From: Phycisphaerales bacterium
GTDB taxonomy: Bacteria; Planctomycetota; Phycisphaerae; Phycisphaerales; UBA1924
Direction: 5' to 3'
Assembly (NCBI GenBank): GCA_029213305.1
Contig: JARGPA010000008.1
Coordinates: forward strand, 58,768-122,767
Length of the DNA: 64,000 nt
The notes beneath the pieces were generated by a model, which was given only the letters and a program-made list of their open reading frames with translations, was not told the DNA's origin and ran no database searches. Positions 17,208-26,344 of this stretch are shown piece by piece. Numbering within the stretch: position 1 is the stretch's first letter; the number at the start of each line of letters is the position of its first letter. Position numbers and translations under genes: made by a program.

Positions 17208-19421
17208 ATGAGCAACCAACAACCCAACCGTCCTACATCAGGACCACAACGCCCAAGCGGCGGACAGGGCTCTTCAGGCGGAGGAGCAGTTGCCTTTGAT
17301 CCGCTTAAACTGCTTCAGAAGTACAAGTTCGTCTTGGCCGGCGCCATCATTGCAGGCATGTTCATCGGCGTAGGCGCCCATATCTTGGCGCTTCGTTTTA
17401 TGCCTGGGTTCAAATCCACTGTCTGGTTTGAGTGTGCTCCAGCGGAATCTGATGTCCAGACTATTAACGTTGCCAAAATCGACGAAGATGAAATGGCACG
17501 ATTCATGGGTACACAGGTTCAAACGATCAAGGGTGAACTTGTTATTGCAGCGGTTCTCCAAGATGCTCGTATCGAAGCAGAAGCACCAAAGTGGTACAAT
17601 CAGTTCTCACGCAAGGGTAATCTCGATGTTGTCGAAGCATACGAAGAACTCGAAGATACCATCAAAGCGTACGCAATCCCAAACACATACATCATTCAGC
17701 TCTCAGTCCAGGTTGGGGACAAAAATGACGCGGCGGGCTTGGTCCGCTTGGTCAAAGAAAACTACATCCGTATCTTGAGTTCTGGAACAAACTCAAACAT
17801 TACTCGTCGTAAGGAAACTATCCGCAAAGCAATTACTGGCGCTGAGGATACTTTGCTTGAGTTGACGAATCGTAAAAATCGACTCGTAGAAGAAAAAGGC
17901 ATTGATACTGCAGACTCTGATCAGTCTGCACAAGCAGAATCACTCCGTCTGGTAAATGCCCAGATCATTAACAACCAGCAACAGATCGAAGCTTTCCAAG
18001 TAATTCTTGCGAACGACGAGTCTCAGCTTCAACGCAAGTCTGGAATTGATTACGACTCAACCCTTCGAGATCGTGTTGAGCAAATGCCGCTCGTTCAAGC
18101 GATTCAACAGCAGATCAACACATTGACTACACAGATGCTCGCGTTGCAAACAGAAGGATTCCTTCCTGAACATCGCACATACAAGCAAATGCTCAGTCAG
18201 TTAGAAGCAACAGAGCGTAACCTTGAAACTACAAGAGAGAAACTTCTACTCGAATCATTCGAAACCCGAATTGATTCGACAAGAATGGCGCTGAGTCAGC
18301 TCCAAGCTCAGATCGCGGATCTTACTTCGACCCAAGAGACTCTCCTTGTGGAACTGAATGATTTCACAAAGACTACTGAAGAGATTGAAGAAATCAATCG
18401 TCAGATCTCAAACACCCTCGATCTGATCGCGGCTCATGATATTAACCTTGCGGACCTAAGCATGGCAGCGGGGCTAGATTCGGCTAGCCGAATCTCAGTC
18501 ATCAAACCTGAGAATGTGCCTGATCGTCCTGCATTCCCGATCCTCTACATCATGGTTCCTGCAGGGATGTTCCTTGTAACTGCGCTTACTGCTGGTGTTA
18601 TCTTGATCTTCGAGATGCTCGATCAACGAGTCAAGAGTGCTGCGGATATTGCAATGATCCCTCGCACTCGCATCTTGGGAATTGTCCCAGACGCAGAAGA
18701 AGATCCAACATCTCACAAAGCGCTTGAGACATTGTTTATGGACTCGCCGAGTTCTGTGCTTGCAGAACACTTCAGGCAGTTGCGCACTCGTATCCATAAG
18801 GATATGAGCAAGCATGACCATACGACTTTGCTTGTTGCGAGTGCTATGCCTGGTTCTGGCGCGACGACAGTTGCAACGAATCTCGCTCAAGCGAGTCAAG
18901 CTGCTGGGAAGAAGACACTCATTATCGACACGAACTTCCGTCGTGCTCGTATTCATACTGCTTTTGGCCTACTCGATAATCCAGGTCTTGGTGAACTCCT
19001 TGCGGGCGAGAAGAGCTTCGAGGAAGCAGTACAGAAAACAACCAGCGGCGGCCCTGATGTGCTTGCAGCAGGATCACGCAACCTTCGTGTTGTCGAACGA
19101 CTTGGCACTTCAGTCATGGGCGAGATCCTCGCTCAAGCGTCTGCAAAATATGACATCGTGATCATTGATGTGTCACCTGCAATCGTCTCAGGTGATGTGA
19201 TGACTCTCGCGAGTCAAGCTGACGCGTGCATGCTTGTTGTCCGTGCGATGTCCGAAAAACGAGGCCAGGTTGCTCGACTCAAGAATGAGCTCAGCGACAA
19301 CCGTGCTGAGTTCCTCGGAGTCCTCGTCAACGGGGTACATTCCGCCGCAGGTGGATACATGCGTAAGAACATCCGTACTTCGCATCAATACCATGCAGGC
19401 GACACAGATCACGCTGCTTGA
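17208..19421 (+). CDS. Wzc-like polysaccharide co-polymerase with degenerate tyrosine-kinase domain
   Basis: A 737-residue inner-membrane protein. After a Gly/Ser/Gln-rich N terminus come a transmembrane helix (about 40-62), a Wzz-type periplasmic domain with long coiled coils, a second helix (about 445-472) and a cytoplasmic BY-kinase-like domain. That domain departs from the kinase signatures: the P-loop reads PGSGATT, with Ala552 where lysine is expected; the Walker A' Asp-x-Asp is Asp574-Thr-Asn576; Walker B ends IIDVSPA instead of the usual IIDTPP. The C-terminal tail has only two tyrosines instead of a cluster. It probably controls chain length or assembles the export complex without normal kinase activity. 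ATG 17208 is preferred to GTG 17202 because of GGAG at 17196-17199. Confidence 0.9.
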   Translation: MSNQQPNRPTSGPQRPSGGQGSSGGGAVAFDPLKLLQKYKFVLAGAIIAGMFIGVGAHILALRFMPGFKSTVWFECAPAESDVQTINVAKIDEDEMARFMGTQVQTIKGELVIAAVLQDARIEAEAPKWYNQFSRKGNLDVVEAYEELEDTIKAYAIPNTYIIQLSVQVGDKNDAAGLVRLVKENYIRILSSGTNSNITRRKETIRKAITGAEDTLLELTNRKNRLVEEKGIDTADSDQSAQAESLRLVNAQIINNQQQIEAFQVILANDESQLQRKSGIDYDSTLRDRVEQMPLVQAIQQQINTLTTQMLALQTEGFLPEHRTYKQMLSQLEATERNLETTREKLLLESFETRIDSTRMALSQLQAQIADLTSTQETLLVELNDFTKTTEEIEEINRQISNTLDLIAAHDINLADLSMAAGLDSASRISVIKPENVPDRPAFPILYIMVPAGMFLVTALTAGVILIFEMLDQRVKSAADIAMIPRTRILGIVPDAEEDPTSHKALETLFMDSPSSVLAEHFRQLRTRIHKDMSKHDHTTLLVASAMPGSGATTVATNLAQASQAAGKKTLIIDTNFRRARIHTAFGLLDNPGLGELLAGEKSFEEAVQKTTSGGPDVLAAGSRNLRVVERLGTSVMGEILAQASAKYDIVIIDVSPAIVSGDVMTLASQADACMLVVRAMSEKRGQVARLKNELSDNRAEFLGVLVNGVHSAAGGYMRKNIRTSHQYHAGDTDHAA

Positions 19422-19439
19422 TCAAAGGAGCCGGGATCG

Positions 19440-20471
19440 GTGGTTGACGAGAACGATACAAATCAAACAGAACAGAACCCATCGGATCGCCCACGCCGCG
19501 CGTTGGTAACCGGTGGTTCTGGTTTTATTGGTTCGCATCTTGTCGAGCATCTACTAAAGAACAACACGCAAGTGTGTGTCATCGACAATCTTTCGACTGG
19601 CCGTATTTCAAATCTTGCAAGTGTCATTGATCAAATCGAGTTCATCGAAGCTGATGTTGATCAGGGTCTTGAGCAGATCAATGATGATCAACCGTTCGAT
19701 GAGATTTATCATCTCGCCGCGGCGGTTGGTGTTGATCTTGTATTGAGTGACCCGATCCGTTCGATCAAAACCAATATCCATCAGACAGACGCAGTATTTG
19801 AATACGCTCTTGAACATGGATCTCCAGCGACTCTCATCGCATCCTCATCAGAGGTGTACGGCAAACCTGGAACGAGTGTCTTCTCTGAAGATGATGACTT
19901 GCTCTTTGGACCAACAAGTATCACACGATGGTCATACGCACATGCAAAAGCGATCGATGAACATCTCGCGCTCGCGTATTGGCACAAACATCAACTTCCA
20001 ACTGTGATCTGTCGATTCTTTAACACTGTTGGCCCGCGACAGATCGGTCGATACGGCATGGTATTACCTCGCTTTGTTCAAGCAGCGATGAAGAATGAAC
20101 CTCTCTCAGTCTTCGGAGACGGGACCCAAACTCGTTGCTTCTGCGATGGCCGCGATGTCATCCAAGCACTCCCTCAAATGATCCGATCGCAGGAATGTGT
20201 AGGACGCGTGTTTAATATTGGTTCAGATCACCCGATCTCAATCATGGATCTCGCACAGAGTGTTATCGAAACATTGAACTCAACTTCACAAATCAAGTTG
20301 GTCGCGTACAGCGATGCATATCAACCCGGGTTCGAGGATTTGCGTCATCGCAAACCTGATCTTGATCGTGTACGATCAGCGATCAACTTCGAACCAAAGC
20401 TCTCGTTGACTGAAACTATCCAAGATTTAGCTTTTGAGATTCAACGCGACTCTGTTCAGGGAGGCGTGTGA
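19440..20471 (+). CDS. NAD-dependent nucleotide-sugar epimerase/dehydratase (extended SDR)
   Basis: A 343-residue extended short-chain dehydrogenase. The NAD-binding motif TGGSGFIG is near residue 23, and the catalytic Tyr and Lys sit in SYAHAKAIDEH near residue 165, with SSSEVYGKP before it. The whole resembles UDP-glucuronate decarboxylase and UDP-glucose 4-epimerase relatives; the phrase RFFNTVGPRQ is typical of this branch. It starts at GTG with a full AAAGGAG (19424-19430) 9 bases before. It probably makes a nucleotide-sugar precursor for the polymer of this cluster; the exact reaction is not decidable by eye. It overlaps the reading frame of the next gene slightly. Confidence 0.9.
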   Translation: MVDENDTNQTEQNPSDRPRRALVTGGSGFIGSHLVEHLLKNNTQVCVIDNLSTGRISNLASVIDQIEFIEADVDQGLEQINDDQPFDEIYHLAAAVGVDLVLSDPIRSIKTNIHQTDAVFEYALEHGSPATLIASSSEVYGKPGTSVFSEDDDLLFGPTSITRWSYAHAKAIDEHLALAYWHKHQLPTVICRFFNTVGPRQIGRYGMVLPRFVQAAMKNEPLSVFGDGTQTRCFCDGRDVIQALPQMIRSQECVGRVFNIGSDHPISIMDLAQSVIETLNSTSQIKLVAYSDAYQPGFEDLRHRKPDLDRVRSAINFEPKLSLTETIQDLAFEIQRDSVQGGV

Positions 20472-20473
20472 AC

Positions 20474-21919
20474 ATGTTGCAGATCACTGATATCCCGGAA
20501 CTCAACTCAACTTCAAGCCCATTAGGCTTTGATGATCAACTACCGATCAACGCGAATCTCTCTCAAAGCACGATGACTACTGGATCAGAGATCGCGCAAG
20601 CCGCGATGGATCAACTTGATATCCTCTCAGGATACATCATGGTATTCGCGGTCGCGTTCCTCGTGACTGTGATGATCACTCCACTAGTGCGTAAACTCGC
20701 GGTCGCAAATGGGATTGTGGATCACCCTTCTGAAGCACGCAAAATTCATAAAATGCCCATCGCATACCTGGGAGGCGTTGCAGTCTACTTTGGGATCATT
20801 GCGGGGCTCGTCTTCAGTTACTTTGGATCCGATACTCCAGGACTCATCGACTATCACCCGATGGCTAACGAGCATTTGATCGATGGAATCTATCACCCGA
20901 TTGTTCCACTCTGGATTGCATTTGGAATGACTTCCATCGTCCTAGTAGGATTGTTTGACGACATTACTGGGATTCCCCCACGAGTGAAGCTTGGTGGACA
21001 ACTCATCGCGGCGGCTGCGCTTGCGCTTGGGAATGTTGGTATTAATGTCGCAGAGGGTGTATTGAAACCCACATTGGGTCGATTGCTCGATAATCCAGAT
21101 CTTGTTTATCAGATCCCACTTCCATTCGAAATCCCAGGCATGGGATCAAACATCACACTCGATCTCATCTATTGGTCAGGCACCGCGATCATTGCGATCT
21201 TTGTATTGGGTGCATGTAATGCTTCGAACTTCATTGACGGACTCGACGGCCTACTTACCGGAGTCACTTCGATCGCGATGATTGGTTTACTCGCGATTGC
21301 ACTTACACTTGCAATGATGGATGACGGTCCGTTCGATGCTCCTCGGATCATCTTTGGACTCGCAGTACTTGGTGCGTGTCTGGGGTTCTTGCCTCACAAC
21401 TTCAATCCGGCCTCGATTTTTCTTGGGGACACGGGTTCGTTACTTCTTGGATACTGCAGCGCTGTTGTGATCTTGTCTTTGGGAGATACAGGTAAAACAT
21501 GGCTCGTCGCGGCGGGCTTGATTATCTACGCGATCCCCATCATTGACACTGCATTAGCAATCATCCGAAGAAAACTCGCTGGGAAGAAAATGTCTGACCC
21601 GGACGCGGATCATTTGCACCATATGCTCAAACGATCGTTTGGAGTCAAAGGTGCAGTGTTCTCACTCTACGGGATCGGGTTTGTGTTCTGCTTCCTCGGA
21701 GTGATGCTCAGTTACTTCCGTGGACGATTGATCTACGCACTAGTACTCATGATCGCATCATACATTGGTGTCTACGCGATTAAGGTTGCTCGCAAATCAC
21801 AAATCCAAGCTGAAGCAAACAACCCAAAGCGCTCAAACTCTGATGAGAACCAATCAGATTCTACACAAACAGTTGCTGATGATCACAAAGAACCGATCGT
21901 AGTAAACGAACCAGGATAA
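20474..21919 (+). CDS. WecA/MraY-like polyprenyl-phosphate sugar-1-phosphate transferase
   Basis: A 481-residue integral membrane protein with about eleven hydrophobic helices. Conserved motifs of the MraY/WecA family (glycosyltransferase 4) are clear: HPSEARKIHK, GLFDDITGIPPRVKLGGQ, ASNFIDGLDGL, FLGDTGSLLLGY and the WecA-type ADHLHHML. The enzyme loads a sugar phosphate onto undecaprenyl phosphate and so starts a polysaccharide repeat unit. The first 50 residues and the last 45 are polar extensions, the latter rich in Asn, Asp and Ser. The ATG at 20474 has AGGGAGG (20458-20464) at 9 bases and is preferred to the GTG at 20468, which overlaps the previous stop. It is the last gene of the cluster. 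Confidence 0.92.
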   Translation: MLQITDIPELNSTSSPLGFDDQLPINANLSQSTMTTGSEIAQAAMDQLDILSGYIMVFAVAFLVTVMITPLVRKLAVANGIVDHPSEARKIHKMPIAYLGGVAVYFGIIAGLVFSYFGSDTPGLIDYHPMANEHLIDGIYHPIVPLWIAFGMTSIVLVGLFDDITGIPPRVKLGGQLIAAAALALGNVGINVAEGVLKPTLGRLLDNPDLVYQIPLPFEIPGMGSNITLDLIYWSGTAIIAIFVLGACNASNFIDGLDGLLTGVTSIAMIGLLAIALTLAMMDDGPFDAPRIIFGLAVLGACLGFLPHNFNPASIFLGDTGSLLLGYCSAVVILSLGDTGKTWLVAAGLIIYAIPIIDTALAIIRRKLAGKKMSDPDADHLHHMLKRSFGVKGAVFSLYGIGFVFCFLGVMLSYFRGRLIYALVLMIASYIGVYAIKVARKSQIQAEANNPKRSNSDENQSDSTQTVADDHKEPIVVNEPG

Positions 21920-21939
21920 TCATTAGAACTCAATGATGT

Positions 21940-23718
21940 TTAGTCGTGTTCGATCGCGAACTTGATCGTTGCTTTTGCATCCTTGAGGGCTTCGCGCGCT
22001 TCAGCTTCTGAACGAATTAATCGCCCCCCTACTTCGATGTTGAGTGTTGGACGCGACTTTTTGAGTTTTCCGATTACCCATCCTTCATTCACCATAACTT
22101 CGAGTACTTGCATATAGACAAAGGCGCTGATCCCTTGTGCGCCTCCGATGGTTGAGCGATTGATTGATCCAGCGAGCATGCCATAGATTTTTTCTAGATC
22201 AGATTCTTGTTTGATGACATCTGCGATTGTCTTCCATGCACCTGTCATTGGGAGAATTGATTCCCCTCGTTTATAGCACTTGATCCGATTGATATGGCCA
22301 TCACGAAGTTCTGCTTGATAGACTTCTTCTGCATTTGCGATATTCAGCGTAAAATCATTGAGCTTGGAAATCATAAACTTTGATTTGCGTCCGCTGAACC
22401 GTTCGATGAGCTGTTTGGAAGATCCAATATCAAATGCTCCAAACCCTGCTTGTTCGATACTTTGATTTGTGAATCCGCCTTGAGCGAGCCATCGCCATGC
22501 TTGGGCGGGGTTTAGATTAAGACCTGCGTCCTTCGCGATGTCCTTGCAGTAATCCTGTAGATCAGTGAATCGGCCGTTCGCTGCGTACCAATACTCTGCA
22601 AAGCGGATATGTTGATTGATGTTTTTTCGACCCTTCTCGTCATAACTCGACTTAATCCAATCAGGATCTATTTCGCCTCGCTCGACTTCAAGAATTGAAT
22701 ATGCGACTTCACGCGCAGTCCCGTGTGCGAGAGTCATCCCAGCTGCAAGGATTGGGTCTGCGAATCCTGCGGACTCGCCGCAGATCCACCAGTTGTCGCC
22801 TGTTAGACGATTTGCAAGATGCGACCAGTTCTTCGTTGTCAGTACATTTTCTCCGGTTTCGCTCTTTGCATCTTTGAGGAGTTCAGCAATTTCTGGTTGC
22901 TCCTTGATTGCTTTAAGATACAAGTCTTTGGGAGATAACCCAGACTCTTTGTAATACTCACTAGGACAAATCAATCCAACGGATGCACGCGAAGGTCCAA
23001 GTGGGATGAACCAAATCCATCCGTAAGGGAGTGATCGAACCTGAACGCGAGTTCCCCCGATTCCGATTTCGATTGCCCAAGTTGCGTTGTCGAAGTAATC
23101 CCAGAATGCGACATTTCGCAGATTTGATGGAGCAACACTTTCGACACCCATCGCTTTTCGTAGAATCGCAGCGTCCCCTGAACCATCAACATAATGACGA
23201 GCTCGGATGATCTCACCTGAATCGAGACGGAGTCCTGTTACACGATCTCCTTCTCTAAGCACTTCGCGAACCATGGTTTCTTCGCGGACTTGTGTCCCCA
23301 TCGATTCGGAATGTCTAAGTAGGATTTCGTCGTATCGATCTCGTTCAACCTGGAATGCGGTGTATTTTCGTTGACCTTCGTACTTTGCCGGCCGTTCTTG
23401 ATCTTCAAACTCTTCTGCTGGATAAAAATCGAAGTCCCAAGCGTCTGCGTCTTTGCCCCAGGTATAGGACCCCCCGAGTTTGACAGGGAAGTTGGCGGCT
23501 TCTACTTTGTCCCAGACTTCCATCTCATCGAGGATAGCGCTGATACCAGGGAGTTGAGACTCGCCGACATGTTCGCGCGGAAACTTGGTTTTCTCAAGCA
23601 CCATCACAGACAGATCTGGGTTATATTTACGGAGTAGGGTACTCACAGTCGAACCTGACGGGCCGCCACCAATAATGGCGACATCAACATCAACGATCTG
23701 TTCTGGTTGGCTGATCAT
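21940..23718 (-). CDS. FAD-dependent oxidoreductase of the flavin halogenase type
   Basis: A 592-residue flavoprotein. The N-terminal dinucleotide fold VAIIGGGPSGSTVS is followed by FPREHVGESQLP, shared by halogenases and geranylgeranyl-reductase relatives. Near residue 265 is YGWIWFIPLG, the Trp-x-Trp-x-Ile-Pro signature of FADH2-dependent halogenases. A lysine in FPVKLGGSYTWG sits near where halogenases of the CmlS group have their catalytic lysine. The C-terminal 200 residues are a separate helical region. Halogenation of a small molecule or of a carrier-bound substrate is plausible, but many environmental members are uncharacterised, and no biosynthetic genes surround it. The start at 23718 is chosen for GAGGAG placed 9 bases upstream over an in-frame start at 23763. 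Confidence 0.75.
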   Translation of the reverse strand: MISQPEQIVDVDVAIIGGGPSGSTVSTLLRKYNPDLSVMVLEKTKFPREHVGESQLPGISAILDEMEVWDKVEAANFPVKLGGSYTWGKDADAWDFDFYPAEEFEDQERPAKYEGQRKYTAFQVERDRYDEILLRHSESMGTQVREETMVREVLREGDRVTGLRLDSGEIIRARHYVDGSGDAAILRKAMGVESVAPSNLRNVAFWDYFDNATWAIEIGIGGTRVQVRSLPYGWIWFIPLGPSRASVGLICPSEYYKESGLSPKDLYLKAIKEQPEIAELLKDAKSETGENVLTTKNWSHLANRLTGDNWWICGESAGFADPILAAGMTLAHGTAREVAYSILEVERGEIDPDWIKSSYDEKGRKNINQHIRFAEYWYAANGRFTDLQDYCKDIAKDAGLNLNPAQAWRWLAQGGFTNQSIEQAGFGAFDIGSSKQLIERFSGRKSKFMISKLNDFTLNIANAEEVYQAELRDGHINRIKCYKRGESILPMTGAWKTIADVIKQESDLEKIYGMLAGSINRSTIGGAQGISAFVYMQVLEVMVNEGWVIGKLKKSRPTLNIEVGGRLIRSEAEAREALKDAKATIKFAIEHD

Positions 23719-23815
23719 TTCTCGATACTCCTCTAATCGGGTTGCTAGAGTAACAAATAGCAAAGCTGTTTGAAACCCACATCACTATTCTATTCCCCTG
23801 AATCGGAGACCCAAC

Positions 23816-24592
23816 ATGACACAAGCAAACAGAAAACCATTCGTCGGTGGTAACTGGAAGATGAATACCGATTCAGCAGCCGCACTCTCTCTCATCGACG
23901 GAGTCGCTTCTGGGCTCAAGAACGATGCTGTAGATGTCGCTGTCTTCCCACCCTTTGTTTATCTGCGTGAAATGAGTGATAAAACGAGCGGGTCCGATAT
24001 GCTCGTGGGCGCTCAGGATTGCTGGTTTGAGTCAAATGGAGCATTCACCGGCGAGATTTCAATCGAAATGCTCAAGGATTGCAATGTCAAGACTGTCCTA
24101 ACAGGGCACTCAGAACGCCGACATGTCATTGGGGAATCTGATCAACTCGTCAATAAAAAGACAAAAGCAGCAATTGCCGGCGGGATGATCGCAGTTCTCT
24201 GTGTCGGCGAAAAACTCGATCAGCGCGAGGCAGGACAAACCGACGCAATCAATGAATCCCAGATCAAAGCAGGACTCGATGGGGTTTCCCAATCGGATAT
24301 GAGCTCAGTTGTGATCGCATATGAACCAGTTTGGGCGATTGGAACCGGAAAAACAGCGACTCCAGAAGATGCACAAGACGCGCATGCCAAAATTCGAGCT
24401 TTAATCGCAACGATGTATGATCAATCTACTGCTGATTCAACTCGAATTATTTACGGTGGATCCATGAAACCGGGGAACGCAAACGAGTTGATGGCGATGC
24501 CTGACATTGATGGCGGGCTCATCGGAGGCGCTTCACTCGTTGCAGATGATTTCCTTGCGATCATCAATGCGGGACAACCTCAATCAGTCTGA
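23816..24592 (+). CDS. tpiA: Triosephosphate isomerase
   Basis: A 258-residue cytoplasmic TIM-barrel enzyme that interconverts glyceraldehyde 3-phosphate and dihydroxyacetone phosphate in glycolysis and gluconeogenesis. Active-site residues are all present: Lys in GGNWKMN, His in LTGHSERR, Glu in AYEPVWAIGTGKTAT (the loop-6 region) and the phosphate-binding YGGSMKPGNA and GGLIGGASL. GGAG stands about 8 bases before the ATG. The gene is divergent from the halogenase-like gene, and secG follows 154 bases later, a neighbourhood (tpiA-secG) common in many bacteria. Confidence 0.98.
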   Translation: MTQANRKPFVGGNWKMNTDSAAALSLIDGVASGLKNDAVDVAVFPPFVYLREMSDKTSGSDMLVGAQDCWFESNGAFTGEISIEMLKDCNVKTVLTGHSERRHVIGESDQLVNKKTKAAIAGGMIAVLCVGEKLDQREAGQTDAINESQIKAGLDGVSQSDMSSVVIAYEPVWAIGTGKTATPEDAQDAHAKIRALIATMYDQSTADSTRIIYGGSMKPGNANELMAMPDIDGGLIGGASLVADDFLAIINAGQPQSV

Positions 24593-24746
24593 AGTAGTAA
24601 AAAGGGTAATGTTCGGGTCTGTTGAAGTCGTCAGTCTGCTCGTTGGAACCTTGATTGGGCTGAAGTAACTCTGCAATGTGCCTAGACTTCCCACCGCTCT
24701 TGTTTAAGAGATTTGGATGATTTGATTTTCCAGCCTGGAGTTCCGC

Positions 24747-25316
24747 GTGCCGATTTTTGATCAGCTTATTGAATCCTCTTCGATCCTTGCAACCGTCGAA
24801 CCTACGACGCTTGGGGCGCTGAGTCCTGTCGCCACCAATCTACTCGTTGGCGGTTTTTTAGTAATCAGTATTGTGATGATTCTGCTTGTTTTAATTCAGC
24901 GCCCACAAGGCGGAGGATTGAGCGGTGCTTTCGGCGCAAGTGGCGGCGGCGGTGCAGGACAAACCGCGTTTGGTACCAAAACAGGTGATGTACTGACTTA
25001 CGCGACGATCGGTATCTTTATCTGTTTTCTGACATTCGCGATCATCCTCAATTTTGCAACACGCCCACAGACTCAGTCTGTTGAAGAACCGGTGCTCAAT
25101 GCACCAATCCAAGAAACTGGTACTTCAAGCGATCCTGCAACTTCTGAAACAGAATCAGATGATACTCAAGCAACTGATCTCAGCGGCACTCCCGATGCGC
25201 TCGATGATCTCACAGAGCAAGCAAACGATGTTGTTGATGATGTAGAAGATTCTGCAACAGAAATCATCGAAGACATCCCTGCACTCCCTACTGAAACTCC
25301 AGCGGGCGACGAATAA
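24747..25316 (+). CDS. secG: Preprotein translocase subunit SecG with long acidic tail
   Basis: A 189-residue protein starting at GTG after GGAG. The core is typical SecG: hairpin of two transmembrane helices (GGFLVISIVMILLVLIQRP and a second, GIFICFLTFAIILNFA) joined by a Gly-rich loop with QRPQGGGLSGAFGASGGG. SecG stabilises the SecYEG channel during protein export. The oddity is the C-terminal extension of about 85 residues, almost free of positive charge and very rich in Asp, Glu, Thr and Pro; ordinary SecG ends soon after the second helix. It is probably disordered. Confidence 0.93.
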   Translation: MPIFDQLIESSSILATVEPTTLGALSPVATNLLVGGFLVISIVMILLVLIQRPQGGGLSGAFGASGGGGAGQTAFGTKTGDVLTYATIGIFICFLTFAIILNFATRPQTQSVEEPVLNAPIQETGTSSDPATSETESDDTQATDLSGTPDALDDLTEQANDVVDDVEDSATEIIEDIPALPTETPAGDE

Positions 25317-25406
25317 ATCCGTTAGAGTAGTTAGATCATTTGATCTTTCACTTCGCTCGGCCTTTATGTCGAGTTTACAACCCTTAGATCATTCTGGAGT
25401 TTGCTC

Positions 25407-26291
25407 GTGATTCGAAGCATGACTGGATTCGGTGACGCATCAAGCAATGACAGCGGGTCTGTCTATGCTGTCGAAGTGCGATCTGTGAATAACAAGTTTC
25501 TCAAGACTTCTATCCGTATTCCTGATCGGCTTGCGTCTCTTGAGCCTGAAATCGAGCAAATTGTCCGCAAAATGGTTTCTCGCGGTTCTGTAACAGTCAC
25601 AGTCAACTGCACAGAAACAGACGAAGGTGCTGCACAAGAGATCAACGGCGCTGCTTTACGGAAGTACGCACAGCAGATCGCGGACTCGATTGGCGCTCCT
25701 GTTGATTCAATCTCAGTTGCAGAGCTTGTGAATCTCCCTGGGGTTTTATGTCCTCCAAGTGAAGAGAGTTCGAGACTCGGACGAGCACGCAAAGCAGTTC
25801 GGCCTCTCATTGAACTGGCGCTCGAACATCTAGTCGCAATGCGGACCCGGGAAGGTATCGCGTTGCACGATGATCTTGCAGGCCATCTCGATTTCATCAG
25901 CGAACGACTCGAACAGATCGCACAGATTGCTCCAAAGGTAATCGCAGATTACGAAGCGCGTCTCAAATCACGAATGGAATCATTGATCTCAGATGCAGGA
26001 ACAGATATCGATCAACCCGATCTCATCCGTGAAATCGCGGTTTATGCAGAGAAAACGGATATCGCTGAAGAAATCGCTCGTTTGGGTGAGCACCTGATCC
26101 ACTTTAAAGATCTACTCGGCGACGACGGCACTCGTCCAATTGGACGAACGATGGACTTCCTTGCTCAAGAACTCTTACGAGAAGCAAATACGATTGCTTC
26201 AAAGAGTCCAGATGCGAAGATGAGCAGAATGATTGTTGAGATCAAGGGTGCGATTGATCGGATCAAAGAACAGGTCCAGAACGCAGAGTGA
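25407..26291 (+). CDS. yicC: YicC family endoribonuclease-like protein
   Basis: A 294-residue protein starting IRSMTGFGDAS, the hallmark of YicC, and ending with the DUF1732 part (RTMDFLAQELLREANTIASKS). E. coli YicC has been described as an endoribonuclease affecting small RNA turnover. GTG at 25407 is taken as the start because GGAG (25396-25399) lies 7 bases before it; TTG at 25401 is too close. It probably forms an operon with the phosphotransferase gene that begins 53 bases later. Confidence 0.95.
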   Translation: MIRSMTGFGDASSNDSGSVYAVEVRSVNNKFLKTSIRIPDRLASLEPEIEQIVRKMVSRGSVTVTVNCTETDEGAAQEINGAALRKYAQQIADSIGAPVDSISVAELVNLPGVLCPPSEESSRLGRARKAVRPLIELALEHLVAMRTREGIALHDDLAGHLDFISERLEQIAQIAPKVIADYEARLKSRMESLISDAGTDIDQPDLIREIAVYAEKTDIAEEIARLGEHLIHFKDLLGDDGTRPIGRTMDFLAQELLREANTIASKSPDAKMSRMIVEIKGAIDRIKEQVQNAE

Positions 26292-26344
26292 CTTTCACTT
26301 GACCTGATCGAGCTTGATCCGTTGACACTTCAAAGGGAACCATT

